Origin: an uncultured Bacteroidota bacterium
Lineage (GTDB): Bacteria; Bacteroidota; Bacteroidia; Bacteroidales; VadinHA17
Direction of reading: 5' to 3'
Assembly (NCBI GenBank): GCA_937864815.1
Contig: CALMJY010000234.1
Coordinates: 1 to 45,454, forward strand
DNA length: 45,454 nucleotides
Below are positions 34,603 through 42,684 of this stretch, in pieces (position 1 is the first letter of the stretch; every line of letters begins with the position of its first letter). Under the pieces are notes generated by a model. It did not search any database and had not been told where the DNA came from. It was given only the letters and a program-made list of their open reading frames with translations. The position numbers and the translations under genes are program-made.

Positions 34603-35085
34603 TCAAATTTTTGCTGTCGGATTATGCTTTACTGGAAAATTCACAGAGTTTGCTATAAAACAAAGTTCATTAGCCTTTTTATGTAATTCGTTCGCTTTTT
34701 CAAGCATATCTTGTTCAGTTACCGTAACAATAGGGTTTAATGTTACTTCTGTAAATTGTCCACCACCGTTTGAAGTCTCAATCATTATTCCTGTTGCGTA
34801 GTCAATATAGTCAGTAACAATCACTCCTGCTTCTGAACATAAATGCAAGTACCAAAGCATATGACAAGCCGATAAAGAAGAAACCAAAAGGTCTTCTGGA
34901 TTGTGTTTTGTTTTGTCGCCACGAAATGCTGGGTCAGAAGAACCTAAAATATCAGTCTTGCCTCTAATTACGATTTGATGACTCCTGTCGTAATTTCGGT
35001 AATTGTCGGTTCCCGTCCCTTTGTTTCCTGTCCACTTAATTAATGCTTCGTAATGATGTTGTCCGTTCATATTTTGTTTAAACAT
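34603..35085 (-). CDS. OsmC/Ohr-family peroxide-detoxification protein
   Basis: This is a 160-residue OsmC-family protein. The peroxidatic cysteine is C74 in LLVSSLSACHMLWYLHLC and the partner is C142 in ANELCFIANSV. The PEDLLVSSLSAC helix and the TEVTLNPIVTVTEQD strand are typical. OsmC proteins reduce organic hydroperoxides in the cytoplasm. It may start at the second ATG (35070). It is the only gene between R9 and R10 and a classic stress-type cassette cargo. Confidence 0.9.
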   Translation of the reverse strand: MFKQNMNGQHHYEALIKWTGNKGTGTDNYRNYDRSHQIVIRGKTDILGSSDPAFRGDKTKHNPEDLLVSSLSACHMLWYLHLCSEAGVIVTDYIDYATGIMIETSNGGGQFTEVTLNPIVTVTEQDMLEKANELHKKANELCFIANSVNFPVKHNPTAKI

Positions 35086-35145
35086 TTTTAGTTGTTAAGA
35101 AATTAAATCCATCATTGTCATTTTCGGAGTGTCGCTCTACAATGA

Positions 35146-35368
35146 CCGCAAACGGCCAGGTACAAGGTTGGTTGAGCATTACGGATCTTGCGGTACAAAG
35201 TTGATGCAATCAATATATTAGTCAACGAAAAGAAAGTTTATTTGTTGCAGTGTCGCGGTCCCGGTTTATCCCCGGTTACAAAACTATCTTGAGTGCAGGA
35301 GCAAAAGTTGAGGATCCGCCAGTTGGCGGAGACGAAATCCCGCAATTATCGCATATTGTATGTTAGTG
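35146..35368. repeat. attC-like spacer repeat R10 (class B)
   Basis: It starts GCAAACGGCCAGGTACAAGG and ends TGTATGTTAGTG. It contains class-B motif copies near 35155, 35187 (CTTGCGGTACAA) and 35253 (TCGCGGTCCCGG). The segment CTTGAGTGCAGGAGCAAAAG...GATCCGCC..GGAGACGAAATCCCGC recurs almost unchanged at 39391-39447 in R14. Confidence 0.78.
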
Positions 35369-35411
35369 TTTTTCATTTTTTATTATCTATCAAATCATTA
35401 ATGTCCATATT

Positions 35412-36107
35412 CTATTTTGAAAAATATTTTTTAGCATTTTTTATTACTTCATTTGTAGTGTAATCTGCATACTGTTCTAAAAAACTAATTACATATCTAT
35501 CATCTATTTTAGAATATTCACGTAATACCCAGCCAACTGCTGTTTTACAAAATCTTTCAGGTCGTTTTATTAGTGTTTCCGAAAATCTTGTAATTACTAA
35601 ATTATGTGCTTTCAATGATTTACATTGCGCAAAAGGAACAAGAGATGCTCTTGCTTTCCATAAATAACTATCATTATTCCAATTTGTTAATTCATTTACT
35701 GTTATTTCAGGTTTAGTATCTATCAGTGGTGTAATAATTCTTACACAAAGCCAATCGCAAACATTCCAATCACTAATCCATTCTTTATCGAACCATTCCG
35801 AAATTAGTTTCAAAATGGTATTTGTTTCAGTTTTTTGCCAGAATAGTTGAATATACAATATTGCAGCAAGTTTATTTTCTGTATATTGATTTTGCATTAA
35901 ATCATTTAAAAAAATGGTTTGTTCCGACAAATTATGATTTGACAAATCGAACTCATTGTTTATTGCAACAATAATCTTTCTGATTTCAGGAATACCGACA
36001 CCTAACGATTTTATGTCGTGTTTTACATAATTTTCGAGCCAAATAGATTTTTCAATATTTTGTCTATTTATTATTTTTTCCTTTATATGTTCAGAATATT
36101 TATTCAT
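35412..36107 (-). CDS. DNA alkylation repair protein (AlkD-like HEAT glycosylase)
   Basis: This is a 231-residue HEAT-like protein of the AlkD family, which removes alkylated bases such as 3- and 7-methylpurines. Family text includes LGVGIPEIRKIIVAI, SEWFDKEWISDWNVCDWLC (the WDxxD-type region), LWKARASLVPF, and KTAVGWVLREYSKIDDRYVISFLEQY near the end. Length is normal and it is cytoplasmic. It is the only gene between R10 and R11. Confidence 0.9.
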   Translation of the reverse strand: MNKYSEHIKEKIINRQNIEKSIWLENYVKHDIKSLGVGIPEIRKIIVAINNEFDLSNHNLSEQTIFLNDLMQNQYTENKLAAILYIQLFWQKTETNTILKLISEWFDKEWISDWNVCDWLCVRIITPLIDTKPEITVNELTNWNNDSYLWKARASLVPFAQCKSLKAHNLVITRFSETLIKRPERFCKTAVGWVLREYSKIDDRYVISFLEQYADYTTNEVIKNAKKYFSK

Positions 36108-36142
36108 TCTTATCTTATATCGTTTTTTTTAATTCAATAAAC

Positions 36143-36284
36143 GCTAACGGTTTACGTATTGGAGATGGTGGGATGTTTTAAAAAGTTCAGTCAAACATTT
36201 GGATAAATGCCCAACAGATGTACAAATGTAGAGTTTACAACTGTCAGCCTCACTATTAGCAATATGAATGCTAGTGGTTCGTTG
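36143..36284. repeat. attC-like spacer repeat R11 (class A)
   Basis: It starts GCTAACGGTTTACGTATTGG and ends GCTAGTGGTTCGTTG. Outer ends are inverse (CTAAC with an altered partner CTAGTGG). The inner arms are less regular than in R9 or R16, so this is a diverged copy. It ends 2 bp before the stop of the DUF998-like gene. Confidence 0.65.
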
Positions 36285-36285
36285 C

Positions 36286-36963
36286 TTATCCTTGCGTTGC
36301 TTTTTTTTGTTTAATATGAGCAAAATCTTCCTGTTTGGTAAAATATTCAAGTCCTAACATTAGTAATATTGAAGTGATCATATTTAACTTCTGTACGATG
36401 GGTAATAAGTTCCAGTTACTTGAGGTGTATATGTAACCGGTGGAAAAAAATATAAGTAAGCAAATAATACTATATATTTTGAAAAAATGGAGTTTTGTCA
36501 TGAAAATAAAAACAGTAATAACACCTATGCAATTCCAAAACAAAAAGCTTGAAATAATAACCATTATGTCATGCAAAGGCGTTATAATTAAAAACGTAAA
36601 AGACATCGTAAGTATGCCCACAAATTTAATGATGCGTTTAATATATTTTCCAGGGATTTTATTTGACATGTTAACAAAAAAAATAGCACAGCTTATTGAA
36701 TAAACTAACATTCCAAAATAAGCCCAAATTCTGGAAGAGTTATGTGAGCCATTCAGCGCCCTTGCTTCAAACAGATTACTTATATAATTTTCTGTCCAGT
36801 CAAACCCAATTGAATTCTTGTCTTGGTATGTGCCTCCCGGGTAAATTGAAATTGCTATTGTAAGTAAAATCAACGATATGGTCAGTGCTAATAATAAAGA
36901 ATGTTTTTTAAACATGCTGTTCTGTATCGTGCTTAAGCTGTGAATAAAACTAATACTTGCCAT
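36286..36963 (-). CDS. DUF998-like membrane protein
   Basis: This is a ~225-residue protein with six helices and a basic C terminus. The DUF998 pattern is seen in the first helix plus IYPGGTYQDKNSIGFDWTENYISNLFEARALNG (compare YPGGN..N....YSW..N..S.LG), and FLIITPLHDIMVIISSFLFWN. ATG 36963 is chosen over a TTG at 36984 that lies in the repeat flank; ATG 36915 (MFKKHSLLLAL) is also possible. Function unknown. It lies alone between R11 and R12. Confidence 0.72.
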   Translation of the reverse strand: MASISFIHSLSTIQNSMFKKHSLLLALTISLILLTIAISIYPGGTYQDKNSIGFDWTENYISNLFEARALNGSHNSSRIWAYFGMLVYSISCAIFFVNMSNKIPGKYIKRIIKFVGILTMSFTFLIITPLHDIMVIISSFLFWNCIGVITVFIFMTKLHFFKIYSIICLLIFFSTGYIYTSSNWNLLPIVQKLNMITSILLMLGLEYFTKQEDFAHIKQKKATQG

Positions 36964-36988
36964 GTTTTGCGTATTACTTTGCAATGAC

Positions 36989-37124
36989 CGTTAACGGTTA
37001 TGTGTATGAGACGTTTGGTCTTTCGAAGCGATTTTCTATCAAGTTATAACTACTTTCGATACGTGCAGAATCGTTTGATAAATTAATGCCTGCCAAATGT
37101 TTTATGCACGATGTTGTGCGTTAA
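36989..37124. repeat. attC-like spacer repeat R12 (class A)
   Basis: It starts CGTTAACGGTTATGTG and ends GATGTTGTGCGTTAAT, directly against the MDR gene stop. The left arm TATGAGACGTTTGG pairs with CCAAATGTTTTATGCAC on the right. The left half is about 85 percent the same as R20 at the window's right edge, including TTTCGAAGCG and CTATCAAGTTA, so these two share a recent origin. Confidence 0.82.
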
Positions 37125-38063
37125 TTATTTTTGTTTCACAGTAATTGCGACTCCACCTTTTTTGTGCCCCTTTTCAACATATCTATGTGCTTCAACTATC
37201 TCCTCCAATGGATATATTTTATCTAAGACTGGTTTTATATAACCAAATTCAGCATAATCTTTTATTTTATTCAATCTTTGTGAACTGTTTATTAAAGCAC
37301 CATTATCAATTGAAGTGTATTTACCATTCGCAGATAATGCCTTTTTACAGGAATCCTTCAGTTTTGAGGTTTTCGCTTTTCCGACAGAATCCAATATAAA
37401 ATCAAAATACAACCCTTGGGGAACAGAATCTTGTTTTGTATAATCAATTACATAATCAGCCCCCAAACTTTTCACCATTTCTAAATTTGCTGTGCTACAA
37501 ACTCCTGTAACTTCAGCTCCTAATTTCTTTGCAATTTGAACGGCCAAAGTTCCTGATGTTCCAGAAGCTCCATATATAAGAACTTTTTGTTCTTGCTGAA
37601 TATTTCCTTGCTCTAAATATTGAAAAGCCAATAATCCTCCATAAGCAACCATTGTAGCCTCCTCATGGCTTAAATTATACGGCTTAAATGAAATACAACC
37701 AACCTTTGAGTCTTTTTCTTTCAAACATACATATTCAGCATAAGCACCAAGAGTAAAGCCTGTTATTCCGTATACCAGGTCACCCGGTTTAAACCGTTTA
37801 ATATTTTTACCTACAGTCTCAATCTCACCAGAATAAACCAATCCGATTATTAATTTTCTTGGTCCTGTGATTCCTATCATTAGTCTAAATGGAATGATAA
37901 TCGGAAAAGGTAATTTTGAACTTCTTATAAAAATATCGCTATTTGTAACAGCAGTGGCATGGATTTTCACACAAACCTCATTATCCTTTGGTATTGGTTT
38001 CGGAACTTCGGCAAGTTTTAACACTTCAGGTTCTCCATATTTTTTGCAAATTACAGCTTTCAT
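37125..38063 (-). CDS. Zinc-type/quinone-oxidoreductase-like MDR dehydrogenase
   Basis: This is a 312-residue medium-chain dehydrogenase/reductase. The N-terminal GroES-like domain (MKAVICKKYGEPEVLKLAEVPKPIPKDNEVCVKIHATAVTNSD) is followed by the Rossmann motif LIYGASGTSGTLAVQIAKKLGAEVTGV and the VKSLGADYVIDY strand. Zinc ligands are not obvious, so it is probably an NADPH quinone reductase-type enzyme. It is likely cytoplasmic and may deal with reactive carbonyls. Only gene between R12 and R13. Confidence 0.9.
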   Translation of the reverse strand: MKAVICKKYGEPEVLKLAEVPKPIPKDNEVCVKIHATAVTNSDIFIRSSKLPFPIIIPFRLMIGITGPRKLIIGLVYSGEIETVGKNIKRFKPGDLVYGITGFTLGAYAEYVCLKEKDSKVGCISFKPYNLSHEEATMVAYGGLLAFQYLEQGNIQQEQKVLIYGASGTSGTLAVQIAKKLGAEVTGVCSTANLEMVKSLGADYVIDYTKQDSVPQGLYFDFILDSVGKAKTSKLKDSCKKALSANGKYTSIDNGALINSSQRLNKIKDYAEFGYIKPVLDKIYPLEEIVEAHRYVEKGHKKGGVAITVKQK

Positions 38064-38118
38064 TTTATTTTATCTTTTTATAATTTATCCTATTGTTTGA
38101 GTGTTGGTCATAATGACG

Positions 38119-38474
38119 CACAACGGCCCTGCAATATGAGGAGGTTGTTTTACCCGACGCAAGAACCGGGCAGGGTCCTGTTTCTTTAGCCGGTAAGCTG
38201 TCACGGTGCAAGGAACTCCTTCGCCAAGGCTTCGGAGTCCAAAGGAGGGTATGGTGCGGTTTTTTCCGTCCTGGTAGGGATTTTCGTGGGTTGATGCGGG
38301 GTCGCGGTACAATGTAACTAAGTGGACGATAGTATGTCCGGGTTTAAGTGAAAAGAGTAAAAGTAAAAAGAGCATTAAGGCCCATAGTCAACTTGCAGTT
38401 TTTGTCAAGACGACACAGAGTGTCTTCGGCAAAAAGTGTGACAAGCTTATTAAACATACCGTCCGCTTTAGGCT
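38119..38474. repeat. attC-like spacer repeat R13 (class B, long)
   Basis: It starts GCACAACGGCCCTGC, then ACCCGACGCAAGAACCGGGC, and ends CATACCGTCCGCTTTAGGC. Motif copies lie at 38211 (TCACGGTGCAAGG), 38269 (TCCTGGTAGGG) and 38302 (TCGCGGTACAAT). The GTGTCTTCGGCAAAAA..GTGACAAGCTTATTAAAC block matches the coding start of the HXXEE-like gene. No gene is seen in the 418-bp gap. Confidence 0.8.
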
Positions 38475-38481
38475 TAGATTT

Positions 38482-39108
38482 TTATTTTAAGATCCTGAAT
38501 CTCAGCACAGTCTTTAATTTATCAGGGGATACTTTTCGGAAATCTGAAAGGTAAATCTCTCGATGCTGTTTTGATTCTCTTTTATACCCATTTTGTAGAC
38601 AGAAGTCATCCATTTGTTTGAAACTTTCTGGTTCACTGTCATAGCTTCCGATATGCATCATCTGTATGCAGTGGTTGTCCTCGATTATTTCAAATTTGAC
38701 TTTTTCAAGTAGAGGATGATATTTTTTCTTTTTGGTCCTTTCTATTGCCTCCAATGCAAAGTCTGGAGTTACAAAATCTGGTTGTCTGATCATTAAATTA
38801 AAGACCAGTTGGGATTTGTCAAGAGTTTTTGAGTTTAGTTTTTTTGCCTCCTCAGTTAAGTCCCAAATGCCTTCTAATGGAAAGACTGTGTATTCAAAGT
38901 AGTTTCTTGGGGCAAAGTTGTTTTTTGGAGACATTTTGATAGTATATGCCAATGAATAAAGCACACCAATATTTTCCTGAAATGGTTTGTCATTCGGGTT
39001 TCCTTGTCCGAGTATTGAGAAGAATTTGAATGGAGGAACTTTTACAAACTCCGGTTTTGTCTTTGGCAAATAGTATTGTTTATCTACTTTTTTCCAGTCT
39101 TGTTTCAT
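38482..39108 (-). CDS. GyrI-like small-molecule-binding protein
   Basis: ATG 39108 (MKQDWKKVDKQYYLPKTKP) is chosen over an upstream ATG at 39156, because the extra 16 residues look unlike the family. The ~208-residue protein has the GyrI-like (SHS2) arrangement: FVKVPPFKFFSILGQGNPNDKPFQENIGVLYSLAYTIKM, then YTVFPLEGIWDL, then VKFEIIEDNHCIQMMHIGSYDSEPESFKQMDDFCLQNGY. Such stand-alone proteins bind or hydrolyse cationic small molecules. It is cytoplasmic and lies alone between R13 and R14. Confidence 0.88.
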   Translation of the reverse strand: MKQDWKKVDKQYYLPKTKPEFVKVPPFKFFSILGQGNPNDKPFQENIGVLYSLAYTIKMSPKNNFAPRNYFEYTVFPLEGIWDLTEEAKKLNSKTLDKSQLVFNLMIRQPDFVTPDFALEAIERTKKKKYHPLLEKVKFEIIEDNHCIQMMHIGSYDSEPESFKQMDDFCLQNGYKRESKQHREIYLSDFRKVSPDKLKTVLRFRILK

Positions 39109-39189
39109 AGGGTCGAAATGTATTATGCAAAAATAATATAATGTACTGAATCCCAAAAAGCTTGTTATATGCAGTGAGCCAGCAATTTA

Positions 39190-39520
39190 AGCCTAACGGC
39201 CCGGCAATATGGGTTGGTTGTGGTACCTGACGCAGCATCCGGGTACCTATCCTGGTACCCGTGCCAGCGGGGCCAGATCCGCCAGCTGGCGGAGTCATGG
39301 TGCAGGATTCTAATTGCGGGCAGATGCGCGCTTTTACCCAACGTAACGCAGCGAAGTTGGGTGTCCGGGTGCAACAACCATTACAAATTTGTCTTGAGTG
39401 CAGGAGCAAAAGTTGAGGATCCGCCATCCGGTGGAGACGAAATCCCGCCTTGGCTGGGTAAAACTTGTGACAACTTGTCCCGCTCAGCGGGAAACCTATT
39501 AATTTTGTCCGTGTTAGCCT
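39190..39520. repeat. attC-like spacer repeat R14 (class B, long)
   Basis: It starts GCCTAACGGCCCGGC and ends TTTGTCCGTGTTAGCC. Nested palindromes include GATCCGCCAGCTGGCGGA (39277-39294 area) and CCCGCTCAGCGGG (about 39478-39491). Motif copies are at about 39294 (TCATGGTGCAGG) and 39362 (TCCGGGTGCAAC). The TTGAGTGCAGGAGC..CCCGC segment is shared with R10. It ends 19 bp before the mazF stop. Confidence 0.8.
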
Positions 39521-39538
39521 TAGCTTTTTATTTTTTCT

Positions 39539-39862
39539 TTAATCAATGAAGGTCTCCTTAAGAATTGCTTTTACTTCTTTAACCTTTGGTTTCGAAAGTT
39601 TTCCAAGGTCCTTGAGGATGCGTTGTTTATCAATAGTCCTGATTTGATCAAGTACGATCCACCCAATTTTGTTGTCATGTTTAATTTCTACTCGTGTTGG
39701 GTAATTTTTTGAACTCGTTGTCATTGGTGCAATTACAACGGTTCTTAGGTGTGTGTTCATTTCATCAGGTGAAATCACAACACACGGCCTTGTTTTCTTA
39801 ATCTCGCTACCAATTGTTGGATCGAGGTTTACGAGAATAATTTGATACTGTTTTATTTCCAT
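39539..39862 (-). CDS. mazF: MazF/PemK-type endoribonuclease toxin
   Basis: This is a 107-residue MazF-family toxin, a sequence-specific mRNA endoribonuclease. Typical text is YQIILVNLDPTIGSEIKKTRPCVVISPDEMN, VIAPMTTSSKNYPTRVEI, and GWIVLDQIRTIDKQRILKDLGKLS. The catalytic Arg (in KKTRP) and Thr (APMTT) are kept. It overlaps mazE by 10 bp, antitoxin first. The cut site is not predictable. Confidence 0.95.
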   Translation of the reverse strand: MEIKQYQIILVNLDPTIGSEIKKTRPCVVISPDEMNTHLRTVVIAPMTTSSKNYPTRVEIKHDNKIGWIVLDQIRTIDKQRILKDLGKLSKPKVKEVKAILKETFID

Positions 39863-40098
39863 TCCTCAAGGTTTTCTTCATCGAATATATCCGGCATAAT
39901 GAGTTTGTCGTCACCGTTTGCATGCATTTCGATGAATGCTTTATCCCAACCTTTTCTGGGTTTTGAAAGGGGTTTAATGATGATATGTTCTTTATCCAGA
40001 ATCATTTCTACAGTATCACGGATATTATATCTCTCGATAATGGTTTTGCTAAACCTTATCCCCCTCGAATTTCCAATTTTGACTACTGAAACTTCCAT
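39853..40098 (-). CDS. mazE: MazE/AbrB-fold antitoxin
   Basis: This is an 81-residue antitoxin. The N-terminal swapped-hairpin DNA-binding domain reads EVSVVKIGNSRGIRFSKTIIERYNI, and the acidic C-terminal tail (MPDIFDEENLEEWK) is the toxin-binding arm. It should bind DNA upstream of its own start, where a perfect inverted repeat lies (40113-40139), and neutralise MazF. The pair forms one unit between R14 and R15. Confidence 0.93.
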   Translation of the reverse strand: MEVSVVKIGNSRGIRFSKTIIERYNIRDTVEMILDKEHIIIKPLSKPRKGWDKAFIEMHANGDDKLIMPDIFDEENLEEWK

Positions 40099-40112
40099 GA
40101 ATAAATCATTTG

Positions 40113-40139
40113 TTATGTAATTACAAAGTTATTACATAA
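40113..40139. promoter_or_regulatory. Probable mazEF operator
   Basis: TTATGTAAT (40113-40121) and ATTACATAA (40131-40139) form a perfect 9-bp inverted repeat with a 9-base spacer, 14 bp upstream of the mazE start. This position and symmetry fit autoregulation by the MazE dimer. No other protein site is apparent. Confidence 0.6.
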
Positions 40140-40247
40140 TATTTTGATTACCAAATTTATTTGTCAGTAATTTGTCCCGATATTCCCTTAGTTCAATTAT
40201 GTGCAGGATGCCAAGGAAGCCTGATCTATGCACCTGCCCCGGGTTAA

Positions 40248-40662
40248 GGCTAACGGCCCGGCGGTATAATTGAGTGGGCGTTAGCCGACGAAGCCACCAG
40301 TTGACGATCCCCAGTGCTTTAATCAGGGGAATTGTCATGGTGGCGAGGAGGGGATGGCGTGCTTTTTGCCGTCCAGGTACAAATTTTATTGAGCATTACG
40401 CGTGTCGCGGTACAAGTTTGATCGAAGTCGGTAAACTATCACGGTACAGGATCTTAGTTGCGGGCACTGGTGCAGTGTCGCGGTACAATCTACCTTTGAG
40501 CCTAAGATTTATCACGGTGCAGGATTTAAATTGAGAGCAGATGCGCGTATCCGGGTGCAAGAACCATTACTAATCTGTCTTGGGAGCAGGGGCAAAAGCA
40601 AAAAGCATGACGACTTGTCCCGCAAAGCGGGAAACAACTTACCCAGTCCGTGTTGGTGGTTA
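40248..40662. repeat. attC-like spacer repeat R15 (class B, longest, motif array)
   Basis: It starts GGCTAACGGCCCGGCGG and ends AACAACTTACCCAGTCCGTG. The class-B 12-nt motif TCNCGGTRCARG recurs at 40372, 40405, 40439, 40478, 40512 and 40550, spaced 33-39 bp, the clearest periodic run in the window. A CCCGCAAAGCGGG stem lies near 40619-40631. No gene is seen in the ~530-bp gap between mazE and the XRE gene apart from the mazE operator. Confidence 0.8.
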
Positions 40663-40665
40663 GTG

Positions 40666-40977
40666 CTATTTTAAGTCTAAAGTCAGCTTGAGATGTCCAC
40701 CTAGTCCGTCTGTGATAATTCTCATTAAGGTCGAAAGTCTGATGTCACTGGCATTATTCTCAATTCTGGAGATATAATTTTTTGTTGTCCCGACTTTTAA
40801 TGCAAGTTCCTCCTGAGTCAGACTTCTTTTTTTTCTGGCTTCTTGAATCAGTACACCCAGCTTGAAGGCTTCAAATTCCTGTTCGTATTTATCCCTTGAA
40901 GGTGATCCAATTTTCCCATATTTCTGATCAAGATGATCGTCCCAGGATACCAGATTCTTATTTTTTTGATTTTTCAT
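40666..40977 (-). CDS. XRE-family antitoxin (HigA-like)
   Basis: ATG 40977 is preferred (MKNQKNKNLVSWDD...). The ~103-residue protein has an XRE helix-turn-helix near the end: LIQEARKKRSLTQEELALKVGTTKNYISRIENNASDIRLSTLMRII. This is the HigA-type arrangement paired with a Gp49/HigB toxin. It overlaps the toxin gene by 20 bp; here the toxin is first, as is usual for higBA. It should repress through the palindrome at 41340-41357. Confidence 0.88.
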   Translation of the reverse strand: MKNQKNKNLVSWDDHLDQKYGKIGSPSRDKYEQEFEAFKLGVLIQEARKKRSLTQEELALKVGTTKNYISRIENNASDIRLSTLMRIITDGLGGHLKLTLDLK

Positions 40978-41311
40978 AATAGTACTCCTTTTTTTGTTTT
41001 TCTGCATTTGCTATTTCTCTCGGAGGAGTCTTGTCAATCTTTTTTTGGAATCCTCCCAGTAGAATAATCAGGTTACCTTCATCGAAGAAACAAAATACTC
41101 TAAAAATGTTTCTACCCAGTTTGATCCTGATTTCGTACAATCCATTTGTTCCCTCAAGATGTTTCAGATACTTTTCAGGGACTATCCGGAGAGATCTTAC
41201 TAATCCTATTACAAAGTCAATCTTGTCCTGAACATTCTTATTTTGAGCATTATAGAAATCCCAGAAATATTTTTTGTAGACAAATGTGTCTCGAAAAAAT
41301 TGTCCTGTCAC
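40958..41311 (-). CDS. HigB/Gp49-like toxin
   Basis: This is a 117-residue RelE-superfamily toxin of the phage-derived Gp49/HigB type: FVIGLVRSLRIVPEKYLKHLEGTNGLYEIRIKLGRNIFRVFCFFDEGNLIILLGGFQKK. The family includes ribosome-dependent mRNA interferases. Its C-terminal lysine-rich tail (TPPREIANAEKQKKEYY) overlaps the antitoxin start. Third toxin-antitoxin pair in the region. Confidence 0.9.
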   Translation of the reverse strand: MTGQFFRDTFVYKKYFWDFYNAQNKNVQDKIDFVIGLVRSLRIVPEKYLKHLEGTNGLYEIRIKLGRNIFRVFCFFDEGNLIILLGGFQKKIDKTPPREIANAEKQKKEYYYEKSKK

Positions 41312-41339
41312 AAAATTGAATTTTAATTACGAGCACAAA

Positions 41340-41357
41340 GTTATCTAATTAGACAAC
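41340..41357. promoter_or_regulatory. Probable operator of the HigBA-like pair
   Basis: GTTATCTAATTAGACAAC is an 18-base palindrome with one mismatched pair; the core TCTAATTAGA is perfect. It lies 29 bp upstream of the toxin start, where an XRE dimer would block transcription. Confidence 0.55.
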
Positions 41358-41370
41358 AATTTCCAAATTT

Positions 41371-41506
41371 ATTAACGGTCGCGGGTATGAAACGTGCCGG
41401 ACTGCGTGGCTGCGTTCCTATCACCCGATTCAAACCTTGCCAGTGGGCGTCTACGCTTCGAATACCACTAAAACCGGCATGTTTTATAACCCGTTGTTGG
41501 CGGCTG
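41371..41506. repeat. attC-like spacer repeat R16 (class A)
   Basis: It starts ATTAACGGTCGCGGG and ends CCCGTTGTTGGCGGC. Left GCGGGTATGAAACGTGCCGG and right CCGGCATGTTTTATAACCCG pair over about 20 bases with few mismatches, one of the best stems in the array. It separates the HigBA-like unit from the unknown secreted-protein gene. Confidence 0.85.
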
Positions 41507-41556
41507 GCATTAATTTATTATTTCCTTTCGAAATATTTAAATTTTACGGTTTTTTA

Positions 41557-42639
41557 TCATTTAATTATTCCTAGAGAATAGGTTTCCATATTTCCACCTC
41601 TAGGCTTAGCTTCAACTATTTTTAAATAGCCTTTCCTGTCATAATGCAATACTATTTTTTCATAAAGAAACTTGTCCAAAATCTTTGTTATTGGGTTGAG
41701 TGTTGGATTATTGTATTCAGACAACGAATGCATATAACCTGAATTGAAAAATTGTTCTGTATGAATTGCTGATCTTTCAATAAGTCTTTGTTTTTTATAT
41801 TTGAATGATTCAGTCATTAACAACTTTCTATTCTCATCGTATAACTCGCTTTCTAAAACCAGCCCGGTTCTGTTTACCTTTTGTTTTTCATATCCCACAG
41901 GCAATGTGTCAAGAAAGTATTCAACCATAACATACTGATTAGCATAATAGTATTTCTTTGATCTTATGGTAGTATCGGTGCAATATACTGTTTCATAAAC
42001 TTCTCTAGGAAGCATGGATGAAACGACAATTTTTTGCATAAAATTGCTGTCTTTTTGAAATGATTCTTTCTCATTATCTGAATTATTCGTTCCAGGAATA
42101 GGAACATTTATTTTTTCACCAGGACTCAAAATAACTTTAGTTTCTCCTTTAATTATAGTAATTTTCTCTTCAGTCAGTTTTGCATTTGAATAATTATATT
42201 GAATTGTAATATAATAGTAGTAGTTATGATTATTATATTGAATAATCTTTTCTAAAAGTAACTCTCCATCTCTTATATAATCGATATTTAAGTTTTCAAA
42301 ACTTTCAATATCGTATCCTGGAAGCGGACCGCCAACTCTGCGTGTTTGTCTTGATGTCTGATATTTTGTAATTTGATTTTTCATTGAATCCAGATATATT
42401 GTCTCATTACAGGAGATCGTTGTATTATCTAAGCTACGCACCATTTCTAGAACACCCATACCACTTTGGATAGAACCATTATAAGATAGTCTATAATTAT
42501 ATATTGGTAAGCTATCTTTAATTATAATTATTTGTTGTGCATCCTTTGGTGTCTTTATTAAAAAAGGGTCATTAAAATAGTATTGTCCATACGTATTTGT
42601 TGATAAAACAAGTATAATCCATATTAATATATACTTCAT
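41557..42639 (-). CDS. Secreted protein of unknown function
   Basis: ATG 42639 is chosen because it gives a clear signal peptide, MKYILIWIILVLSTNTYGQ. The longer frame to 42732 adds MRRVTPTKLYRRAVGG, translated from repeat R17. The mature ~340 residues are mixed alpha/beta with many Tyr and Asn, including pairs like YYYYITIQYNYSNAK and KKYYYANQYVMVEYFLD. This resembles the exported toast-rack or YD-like strand-rich proteins of Bacteroidota, but I recognise no family. It stands alone between R16 and R17. Confidence 0.6.
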   Translation of the reverse strand: MKYILIWIILVLSTNTYGQYYFNDPFLIKTPKDAQQIIIIKDSLPIYNYRLSYNGSIQSGMGVLEMVRSLDNTTISCNETIYLDSMKNQITKYQTSRQTRRVGGPLPGYDIESFENLNIDYIRDGELLLEKIIQYNNHNYYYYITIQYNYSNAKLTEEKITIIKGETKVILSPGEKINVPIPGTNNSDNEKESFQKDSNFMQKIVVSSMLPREVYETVYCTDTTIRSKKYYYANQYVMVEYFLDTLPVGYEKQKVNRTGLVLESELYDENRKLLMTESFKYKKQRLIERSAIHTEQFFNSGYMHSLSEYNNPTLNPITKILDKFLYEKIVLHYDRKGYLKIVEAKPRGGNMETYSLGIIK

Positions 42640-42684
42640 ATAACTCATCATTCTCGCTTCATTGTCAGCCAACGTATCATGCTT

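Noticed and set aside
40132-40338. Open frame encoding an LTPTQLYRRAV peptide, and the similar 5' extension at 42640-42732
   Set aside because: Both are translations of the spacer repeats (R15 and R17), which only happen to be open in that frame.
40372-40562. Periodic repeats considered as a CRISPR array
   Set aside because: The repeated word is only about 12 bases and degenerate, the spacing varies from 33 to 39, and no cas gene lies nearby.
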